The notes under the pieces were generated by a model. It was not told where the DNA came from. It did not search any database and worked only from the letters and a program-made list of their open reading frames with translations. A DNA stretch of 64,000 bases from Conexibacter woesei DSM 14684 (GTDB taxonomy: Bacteria > Actinomycetota > Thermoleophilia > Solirubrobacterales > Solirubrobacteraceae): the NCBI RefSeq assembly GCF_000025265.1, contig NC_013739.1, positions 62,001 through 126,000 of the forward strand, in the 5' to 3' direction. The position numbers were made by a program, and so were the translations under genes. Below are positions 57,893-64,000 of the stretch, one piece after another. Numbering within the stretch: the first letter of the stretch is position 1; each line of letters opens with the position of its first letter.

Positions 57893-59031
57893 GCGGGGCG
57901 GCTGGTGTGGCTGGCGCGAGCGGGGCCGCTGGCGCGAGCGCCGTGGCCGGCGTCGGCGGCGCGGCTGGTGCGGCTGGTGCCGGCGGCGTCGGCCGGATCG
58001 CGCGGATCGTCGAGCCGCTCGACGACGGCCGCTTCCTGTCCGTCTTCCTGCTCGTCGGCGCGCGCGGGGCGGTGCTCGTCGACACGGGCCTCGCCGCGAC
58101 GCCTGAGCGCACGATCGGGCCGGCGCTCGCGGCGCGCGGGCTCGGCTGGGAGGACCTGACCGCGGTCGTCGTGACGCACGCCGACGTCGACCACGCCGGC
58201 GGCCTCGGCGCGGTCCGTCGGCTCGCGCCGCAGGCGACGACGATCTGCGGCGCGCGTGACCGCGCGCTGATCGAGTCGGCCGAGCTGCTGCTGGAGCGGC
58301 GCTACCGCGAGTTCCGCGCCGACCACGCGATCGACCAGTCGCGCGACTTCGTCGCCTGGGTCCGCGCGAACGCCGACGACGGCACGATCGACGCCGTCTT
58401 CGACGGCGACGCGACGCTGACGGTGGACGACGGGACGGTCACGCTCGCGCGTCCCGCCGGCGCCGCGCCGCGTGACGACCGTCCGCCCGCCGACCCTGCG
58501 CGTGGCGGCCCGCCGCGCGACGCCGGCGCGTGGAGGGTCTCGCTCCTCGCCGTCCCCGGTCACACCGCCGGCCACCTCGCGCTGCATGACGCGGCGAGCG
58601 GTACGGCGATCGCGGCCGACGCGGTCCTCGGCGCCGCCGCGCCGGGCGCCGACGGCGCGCCCGCGTTCGCCCCGACGTACCGCTTCCTGCCCGCGTACCG
58701 CGACACGATCGCGCGGCTGCGCGGGCTCGGCGCCGAGCGCCTGCTGTGCTCCCATCTCGAACCGCTCGACGGGGCGGCGGCCGGCGCCTACCTCGACGAG
58801 AGCGCGGCGTTCGCCACGGCGCTGGAGCGGGCGCTGCTCAGCTCCCTCGCCGACGGCCGCGAGGCGACGCTCGCGCAGCTGATCGCGCTCGCCGCCCCGG
58901 CGGTCGCCACATGGCCGCCGGACGCGAACCACACGCTCGCCCAGCCGCTGCTCGGCCACGTCGAGGAGCTGTGCGCGCGCGGCCGCATCCGCCGCCGCCC
59001 GGGCCTCCCCGCGCGCTACGCGCTCGCCTGA
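57889..59031 (+). CDS. Metallo-beta-lactamase-fold hydrolase
   Basis: 380 residues. Residues 1 to about 35 are Ala/Gly repeats with no folded look. MBL core: VDTGLAATPE, THADVDH (His97, Asp99, Asp101, His102), VPGHTAGHLALHD, an Asp in IAADAVL and CSHLEPLDG. The first motif has Asp in place of the second His of HxHxDH, a variant known in the superfamily. A C-terminal winged-helix-like tail is present (about 320-380). Lactone hydrolysis would suit a sugar-oxidation pathway (inference). Last gene of the operon. Confidence 0.82.
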   Translation: MSGAAGVAGASGAAGASAVAGVGGAAGAAGAGGVGRIARIVEPLDDGRFLSVFLLVGARGAVLVDTGLAATPERTIGPALAARGLGWEDLTAVVVTHADVDHAGGLGAVRRLAPQATTICGARDRALIESAELLLERRYREFRADHAIDQSRDFVAWVRANADDGTIDAVFDGDATLTVDDGTVTLARPAGAAPRDDRPPADPARGGPPRDAGAWRVSLLAVPGHTAGHLALHDAASGTAIAADAVLGAAAPGADGAPAFAPTYRFLPAYRDTIARLRGLGAERLLCSHLEPLDGAAAGAYLDESAAFATALERALLSSLADGREATLAQLIALAAPAVATWPPDANHTLAQPLLGHVEELCARGRIRRRPGLPARYALA

Positions 59032-59129
59032 CCGTTCGGCCCGCTCACGCGCCGCTGGTCTCGGCCCACCGAGCACCGTGACCGTCACGCCCGTAGCCGG
59101 ACGACGGTCCGTCGAGCGTCGCCGACAGC

Positions 59130-59159
59130 GATGACTCCGCTTGCATCGTGCGAGTCATC
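59130..59159. repeat. 8-bp inverted repeat upstream of operator E
   Basis: GATGACTC (59130-59137) and GAGTCATC (59152-59159), separated by 14 bases, ending four bases before operator E. It may be a second regulator site or a hairpin closing the upstream operon; there is no U-tract. It is absent before the paralogous gene at 61264. Confidence 0.35.
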
Positions 59160-59162
59160 CAT

Positions 59163-59182
59163 GGTAGAGCTATAGCATCTAG
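59163..59182. promoter_or_regulatory. GntR operator candidate E before secreted beta-helix protein 1
   Basis: The right fourteen bases GCTATAGCATCTAG match the consensus exactly; the left flank is diverged. The sequence from A at 59168 through the Shine-Dalgarno AAAGG is shared base for base (27 bases) with the leader of the paralogous gene. Confidence 0.68.
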
Positions 59183-59202
59183 CCTATTGAAAGGGGCGTG
59201 GG

Positions 59203-61128
59203 ATGAGGTGGTCCCTGCGCGGGAGCCTGCTGGCTGCCGCGGCGCTGATGCTCGGCCTGCCGGCCGCGGCCAGCGCACTCGACGTGGACGTCACCGCGGC
59301 GCCGTACAGCGCCGCCGGTGACGGCGTGACGAACGACCGGGCGGCGATTCAGAGAGCGATCGGCGACGTCGCCTCCGCCGGTGGCGGCAAGGTGACGTTG
59401 CCGGCGCCGAAGACATACCTGACCGGCAACCTGCATCTCAGAACGAACGTCGAGCTGCACATCGCCAGAGGCGCGAAGGTCAAGCAGAGCCAGGAGATCA
59501 CCCACTACGCCGACAGACCGCTGCGCGGGGCGCTGATCGACGAGACGATCCCGTGGAACTTCACCTTCTACCGCAACTACCCGCTGATCTACGGCGGCAG
59601 CGTCAGAAACGTGAAGCTGACCGGTGCCGGCACGATCGAGATGACGCAGCTCCCGGACGCGAGCCAGACGATTCGCACCAACGCGATCGGGATGTGGGAC
59701 GTCTCCGGGTTCGAGATCTCCGGCATCCATGCGATCGGCGGCACGACGCCGTACGTCGGCCTCTACTTCAACGACAACGGGGTCGTGCGCGACACGACGC
59801 TCAACGAGCCGGGCGGACCGACCGTCTCCGGCATCGAGGTCGTCAGCTCACAGCACATCCTCGTCGAGAGAAACCTGATGCGCGACCCGGACGGCACCCC
59901 CGGCGTCACCGACGACGGGATCGCCCTGTCGACGACCTACGGCGACCCGCGCGCCACCGGCTGGTGGAGAAGCGACGTGCCGAGACCGCTCGTCGACGTC
60001 GTGATCCGCGACAACATCGTGGAGGCGGAGTGCTGCAGCGCGCTGGCGTTCATCCCGTGGGGCACCTCGGCGCCCGACCAGCGCGACATCGAGTTCCGCG
60101 ACATCCGGATCGAGAACAACGTCCTCAACGCGCCGGGCAGCTGGGACTCCGTCAAGTGCTGGTGCGACAACCCGTGGAGAGGTTCCTACGGGCCGGCGTA
60201 CACGGCGGTCGAGGACGACCAGGCGCCCATGACCAATGTGACGTTCTCCGGCAACAGCTACGCCGGCAGTCTCGACGGGTTCGTGAGAGCGAGAATCAGC
60301 GGGATCCAGGGCGCGTCGTTCCACCCCGGCAACCCGTACCTCAAGAACGGCGGCTTCGAAGAGACCGGGATCGCGTACTGGTCGAAATCGGGCACCGCGA
60401 GACAGGTCGGCGCTGAGACCTTCGCGGCCGGTCAGACCGGCAGATGGTTCGGCTACATCACCAACTTCGGCGACGGCTACACCGCGCTCGCGCAGGGCGT
60501 CGGCCTGCCGGCGAGCACGAGCTACACGTTCCGCGCCAGGGTGCAGACGAGCGGCGACCCGGTGCGGATGTACGTCCACAACCAGTGCACGGGCGCGACG
60601 GTCGCGGCCAAATGGGTCAGCGGGACGGGCTGGTCGACCGAGGACCTGTCGTTCACGACCACCTCGGCCTGCTCGAACTACCACGTCGGGATCGACTCCT
60701 CCGGCCAGACGAGAGGCTGGGGCCGGATCGACGACGCGCGGCTGCTCGGCAGCGTGATCGAGGACGGCGACCCGCGGATCGGCTACGCCGGCCTCTGGCA
60801 CCAGAACGTCCATCCGAGCGACTCCGGCGGCACGCACATGCTCGCCGTCGCCGACAGAACGACCGCGAACGTCACGTTCGAGGGCAACCGCGCCAGATGG
60901 CGGACGATCGTCGGCCCCAACGGCGGCTATGCCGACGTCTGGCTCGACGGCGTCTTCAAGGGCACGGTCGACACGTACAGCGCGAGCTACGGCTGGGCCG
61001 AGATCTACGACACCGGGGTGCTGAGCAGAGGCACGCACGTGCTCGGGATACGGCCGCAGTGGGCGAAGAACCCGCTCTCGACGTACACCTACGTGACGAT
61101 CGACGCGATCAACGTCTCGGGGTGGTGA
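59203..61128 (+). CDS. Secreted right-handed beta-helix protein 1 (pectate-lyase/GH28-like) with C-terminal binding modules
   Basis: 641 residues, signal peptide ending near SALDVDV. Residues about 25-370 form a parallel beta-helix: DGVTNDRAAIQRAIGDV and GGKVTLPAPKTYLTGNLHLR are the pectate_lyase_3 start, followed by many short beta repeats. Cysteine-rich VEAECCSALAF and SVKCWCDNPW suggest disulfides. About 378-510 is a CBM4/9-like sandwich (KNGGFEETGIAYWSKSG), and about 520-641 another beta domain (YADVWLDGVFKGTVDTYSA). Likely cleaves a uronic-acid-containing or other plant/microbial glycan; catalytic residues cannot be assigned. AGA codons are abundant. Confidence 0.8.
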   Translation: MRWSLRGSLLAAAALMLGLPAAASALDVDVTAAPYSAAGDGVTNDRAAIQRAIGDVASAGGGKVTLPAPKTYLTGNLHLRTNVELHIARGAKVKQSQEITHYADRPLRGALIDETIPWNFTFYRNYPLIYGGSVRNVKLTGAGTIEMTQLPDASQTIRTNAIGMWDVSGFEISGIHAIGGTTPYVGLYFNDNGVVRDTTLNEPGGPTVSGIEVVSSQHILVERNLMRDPDGTPGVTDDGIALSTTYGDPRATGWWRSDVPRPLVDVVIRDNIVEAECCSALAFIPWGTSAPDQRDIEFRDIRIENNVLNAPGSWDSVKCWCDNPWRGSYGPAYTAVEDDQAPMTNVTFSGNSYAGSLDGFVRARISGIQGASFHPGNPYLKNGGFEETGIAYWSKSGTARQVGAETFAAGQTGRWFGYITNFGDGYTALAQGVGLPASTSYTFRARVQTSGDPVRMYVHNQCTGATVAAKWVSGTGWSTEDLSFTTTSACSNYHVGIDSSGQTRGWGRIDDARLLGSVIEDGDPRIGYAGLWHQNVHPSDSGGTHMLAVADRTTANVTFEGNRARWRTIVGPNGGYADVWLDGVFKGTVDTYSASYGWAEIYDTGVLSRGTHVLGIRPQWAKNPLSTYTYVTIDAINVSGW

Positions 61129-61155
61129 CGATGCGATGACACCACGCTGACGCGA

Positions 61156-61200
61156 GGCCGGGTCGGCGCGGCGATCTCTCCCACCGCGCTGGGCCCGGCC
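61156..61200 (+). terminator. Two-part hairpin after beta-helix gene 1
   Basis: Outer arms GGCCGGG/CCCGGCC (61156-61162 with 61194-61200) and inner arms GCGCGG/CCGCGC (61166-61171 with 61184-61189). About 28 bases after the stop; the following sequence is not U-rich. Moderate evidence for a transcript end. Confidence 0.45.
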
Positions 61201-61223
61201 TGCTTGCGGGCGGGCACTCGGAT

Positions 61224-61243
61224 CTGTTAGCTATAGCATCTAG
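61224..61243. promoter_or_regulatory. GntR operator candidate F before secreted beta-helix protein 2
   Basis: CTGTTAGCTATAGCATCTAG matches the consensus at 16 of 20 positions, with a perfect right half. It sits at the same distance from the start codon as operator E does from its gene. Confidence 0.7.
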
Positions 61244-61263
61244 CCTATTGAAAGGTGGGAGAG

Positions 61264-63165
61264 ATGCGACGACTGCTTGTCAGCGGCCTGGTGGCCGCGG
61301 TGACGGCATGCCTTGCCCTGCCCGCGGCCGCCTCCGCGCTCGACGTGGACGTGACCGCAGCGCCGTATGGAGCTGCCGGGGACGGCGTGACGAACGACCG
61401 TGCGGCGATCCAGAGCGCGATCGACGACGTCAGCGCGGCGGGTGGCGGGAAGGTGACGCTGCCCGCGCCGAGGACGTTCCTGTCCGGCGACGTCTCGGTC
61501 AAGAGCAACGTGACGCTGGAGATCGCCGGCGGCGCGACGCTGAAGATGAGCCAGAACCAGTCGCACTGGGCGCACAGACCGGTGCTCGGCCACATGATCG
61601 ACGGCACGATCGAGTGGAACATCGCGATGTACCGGAACTATCCGCTGATCCATTCCGGCAACGCGAGAAACGTCACCGTGACGGGCGGCGGCACGATCGA
61701 GATGACGCGCGCGCTGACCGACGAGACGACGATCCACGCGATGGGGATCGGCTTCCACAAGGTCGACGGGTTCAGAATCTCCAACCTGACGATGATCGGC
61801 GCGAGCGCGAGCAACGTCTCGCTCTACACCGTCGACAACGGGATCGTCTCCGGGATGACGATGAGAGACGACCTCGACACCAACGTCGAGGGCGTCGCGA
61901 TCGGCAACTCGCAGCACGTGCGCGTCACCGGCAACACGATGGACGCGACCAGCGACGACACGATCGTGCTGTGGACGCAGTGGAACGACCCGCGCGGCAC
62001 GACGTGGTGGTCGACGGCCGTGCCCGAGCCGATCAACGACATCGAGATCGACAACAACTACGCGACCTCGACCTGCTGCAAGGCGATCGCGCTGATCCCC
62101 TGGGGCACCGCGTACGGCGACCAGCGCCAGGTCGAGATGAGCGACGTGCGCGTCCACGACAACACGCTCGCGGCGACCGACGCGGTCGGCTGCTGGTGCG
62201 ACGACCCGTACACCGGCGAGCCGCCGTCGAGATTCACCAACCAGGAGCAGGACCAGGCGCCGATGAAGGACCTGACGTTCGCCAGAAACAGATACACCGG
62301 ATCGACCGCGCTGACGAAGGCGCACATCCAGAACCTCGTCGCCGACTTCGCCAAGACGAGCCCGACGTTCATCCGCAACGGCGGCTTCGAGCGCACCGGC
62401 CACGCGTACTGGTCGCGCGTGAGCAGAGCCGGCCAGTCCGACGCCGCCGACTACTCCGTCGGCCAGAACGGCTCGTGGTACGGCTACATCCAGTACTTCG
62501 ACGTCGGCTACACGACGCTCTACCAGGGCGTGTCGCTGACCGGCGGGCAGACGTACACGCTGCGCGCGCGGATCCAGACACCGGACGGGAGCCCGGCGCG
62601 GATGTATGTGTACGACACGTGCGGCGGCACGGGCGTGACGCAGAACGTCAGCTCGCTCGCGTGGACCGACGTCAGCCTCAGATTCACCGCGGCGTCGAGC
62701 TGCGGCCGGTACATAGTCGGGTTCGACTCGGGCACGTTCACCTCAGGCGGCCTGCGCGTCGACGACGTGCTGCTCGAAGGGCCGCGGATCGACAACGACG
62801 ACCCGGTGATCTCGTACGAGGGCCTCTGGTACCTCTACGAGCGCGCCGGCGACCACGGCGGGACGGAGCGGATGGCGACGCAGGCCGGCACCAGATCGAG
62901 CGCGACCGTCACGTTCCGTGGCACGCGCGCGAGAGTGCTCGCCGTCCGCGGCGGCGACCGCGGCAGAGCCGACGTCTACCTCGACGGCGTCTACAAGACG
63001 ACGATCGACCAGTACAGCCCGACGACCGACCTGCAGTACGTCACGTACGACACCGGCACGGTCGCGGCCGGGACGCACGAGCTGAGAGTGGTGCCGACCT
63101 GGACCAAGCACCCCGCGTCGGCGAACACGGTGATCTCGGTCGACGCGGTCGAGGTCGTACGGTAG
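61264..63165 (+). CDS. Secreted right-handed beta-helix protein 2, paralogue of protein 1
   Basis: 633 residues, same plan as protein 1: signal peptide, beta-helix (ALDVDVTAAPYGAAGDGVTN, GGKVTLPAPRTFLSGDVSVK, NYPLIHSG, CCKAIALIPWGTAYGDQR, GCWCDDPYTG), CBM-like domain (RNGGFERTGHAYWSRVSRAG) and terminal beta domain (RADVYLDGVYKTTIDQYS). Clearly related to its neighbour throughout, so a tandem duplication. The ATG at 61264 is chosen because AAAGG lies eight bases before it, exactly as in the paralogue. Likely acts on a related linkage of the same glycan. Confidence 0.8.
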   Translation: MRRLLVSGLVAAVTACLALPAAASALDVDVTAAPYGAAGDGVTNDRAAIQSAIDDVSAAGGGKVTLPAPRTFLSGDVSVKSNVTLEIAGGATLKMSQNQSHWAHRPVLGHMIDGTIEWNIAMYRNYPLIHSGNARNVTVTGGGTIEMTRALTDETTIHAMGIGFHKVDGFRISNLTMIGASASNVSLYTVDNGIVSGMTMRDDLDTNVEGVAIGNSQHVRVTGNTMDATSDDTIVLWTQWNDPRGTTWWSTAVPEPINDIEIDNNYATSTCCKAIALIPWGTAYGDQRQVEMSDVRVHDNTLAATDAVGCWCDDPYTGEPPSRFTNQEQDQAPMKDLTFARNRYTGSTALTKAHIQNLVADFAKTSPTFIRNGGFERTGHAYWSRVSRAGQSDAADYSVGQNGSWYGYIQYFDVGYTTLYQGVSLTGGQTYTLRARIQTPDGSPARMYVYDTCGGTGVTQNVSSLAWTDVSLRFTAASSCGRYIVGFDSGTFTSGGLRVDDVLLEGPRIDNDDPVISYEGLWYLYERAGDHGGTERMATQAGTRSSATVTFRGTRARVLAVRGGDRGRADVYLDGVYKTTIDQYSPTTDLQYVTYDTGTVAAGTHELRVVPTWTKHPASANTVISVDAVEVVR

Positions 63166-63169
63166 GCGG

Positions 63170-63922
63170 ATGAACGCAGACAGACGGCCGGCGGCGCTCG
63201 TGACGGGTGCCGCCGGCGGCATCGGCGGCGCGATCGTCGCCGCCCTCGGCGACGCCGGCTGGGACGTGCTCGCCGTCGACCTGCGCCCGGACCCGGAGAC
63301 GGGGCCGGGCGCGTCGTTCGCCGCCGACCTGACCACCCGCGAGGGGAACCGCGCCGCGGTCGAGCACGCGCTCGACCGCTTCGGCCGGCTCGACGCGATC
63401 GTCGCCAACGCCGGGATGCAGCACGTCGCGCCCGTCGCCGACTTCCCCGAGGACCGCTGGGACGCGCTGCTGGCGCTGATGCTGACGAGCCCGTTCCTGC
63501 TCGCGAAGTACGCCTGGCCGGCGCTCGCCGCCTCGGGCGACGGACGGATCGTCGCGGTCGCCTCGGCGCACGCGCAGGTCGCCTCGCCGTTCAAGTCGGC
63601 GTACGTGTCGGCCAAGCACGGCGTGCTCGGGCTGGTCAAGACGCTCGCGCTCGAAGGCGCCGAGCAGGGGATCACGGCGACCGCCGTCTGCCCGGGCTTC
63701 GTCCGCACCCCGCTCGTCGAGGCGCAGATCGGCGACCAGGCGCGCGCGCACGGCCTGCCGGAGGAGGACGTGCTGCGCGACGTGATCCTCGCGCCGCACG
63801 CCGTCAAGCGGCTGCTCGAACCGGAGGAGATCGCCGCGACCGTCGCCTTCCTGCTCGGCCCCGCCGGCCGCGCCTTCACGGGCGTGCCGGTGACGATGGA
63901 CCTCGGCTGGACCGCGCGCTGA
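63170..63922 (+). CDS. Short-chain dehydrogenase, 3-hydroxybutyrate-dehydrogenase-like
   Basis: 250 residues. TGAAGGIGGAIVAALG, NAGM, catalytic Ser in VAVASAHAQ, YVSAK and the C-terminal segment HGLPEEDVLRDVILAPHAVK, which resembles 3-hydroxybutyrate dehydrogenases. It begins four bases after the beta-helix gene and so may share operator F control. The substrate may be a hydroxy acid from the pathway rather than 3-hydroxybutyrate. Confidence 0.88.
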   Translation: MNADRRPAALVTGAAGGIGGAIVAALGDAGWDVLAVDLRPDPETGPGASFAADLTTREGNRAAVEHALDRFGRLDAIVANAGMQHVAPVADFPEDRWDALLALMLTSPFLLAKYAWPALAASGDGRIVAVASAHAQVASPFKSAYVSAKHGVLGLVKTLALEGAEQGITATAVCPGFVRTPLVEAQIGDQARAHGLPEEDVLRDVILAPHAVKRLLEPEEIAATVAFLLGPAGRAFTGVPVTMDLGWTAR

Positions 63923-63955
63923 GCTGCTTGCGCGCGGCGCCGGGCGGCCGCCGTG

Positions 63956-63998
63956 CGGGCAGTCGGCCCCGTGGGGAGAGAAAAGGGCCGACTGCCCG
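63956..63998 (+). terminator. Terminator-like hairpin at the window end
   Basis: A 14-bp stem, CGGGCAGTCGGCCC (63956-63969) with GGGCCGACTGCCCG (63985-63998), loop of 15 bases. 33 bases after the SDR stop. The window ends before any U-tract could be seen. Confidence 0.6.
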
Positions 63999-64000
63999 GG

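Overview
The window is GC-rich, gene-dense DNA from a motile actinobacterium. GTG/TTG starts, 4-bp start/stop overlaps, a flagellar export locus with WhiG/FliA-like promoters, and a tolerance for AGA arginine codons are compatible with the Thermoleophilia (Conexibacter/Solirubrobacter type). That placement is an inference; no rRNA or marker gene is present. I saw no tRNA, rRNA, insertion sequence or CRISPR array.

Layout. (1) 1-12446, flagellum: end of fliP, then fliQ-fliR-flhB-flhA-flhF in one tightly coupled run, a PilZ protein and two small unknown genes. Four tandem flagellins and a CHAP-domain cell-wall hydrolase follow. Three sigma-28-type promoters with identical spacing precede flagellin 1, flagellin 4 and the CHAP gene. 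Each flagellin leader has a hairpin with an AUGGA loop on a covarying stem, then a GGA-containing Shine-Dalgarno, as expected of paired CsrA sites. (2) 12518-17387: NarL-type response regulator, UppP and DedA (undecaprenyl carrier recycling), a secreted triple-discoidin protein and an aldo/keto reductase. (3) 17433-35200, envelope polysaccharide: DUF354 protein, membrane nucleotide-sugar dehydratase, flippase, three glycosyltransferases, initiating sugar transferase, ATP-grasp enzyme and a secreted PGRP/amidase. Interspersed are a LytR_C protein, a ComA-like enzyme, AlgH and a carotenoid oxygenase. (4) 35286-44691, mixed: two alpha/beta hydrolases (one DhlA-like), a methyltransferase, transketolase, a DUF4231/SLATT + TIR gene pair under its own promoter, a lytic transglycosylase and an XRE + beta-class DNA methyltransferase pair. 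(5) 44711-63922, catabolic island: a GntR/FadR regulator, an Opp/Dpp-family ABC importer, SDRs, an acid-sugar dehydratase of the enolase superfamily, a ceramidase-fold hydrolase, an ADC-family protein, a 2-hydroxyacid dehydrogenase, a metallo-beta-lactamase-fold protein and two secreted beta-helix enzymes.

How the genes work together. In region 5, six copies of a palindrome with core ATGCTATAGCAT sit in front of the regulator, the first SDR, the transporter, the divergent central operons and both secreted enzymes. This defines a probable single regulon for breaking down, importing and oxidising an acidic glycan or related plant material. The substrate cannot be read from sequence.

The observations most worth testing are the flagellin leader RNA elements, this GntR regulon with an unassigned pathway, the SLATT-TIR pair as a candidate conflict/defence module, and a contrast in AGA codon use between exported proteins and their cytoplasmic or membrane neighbours.
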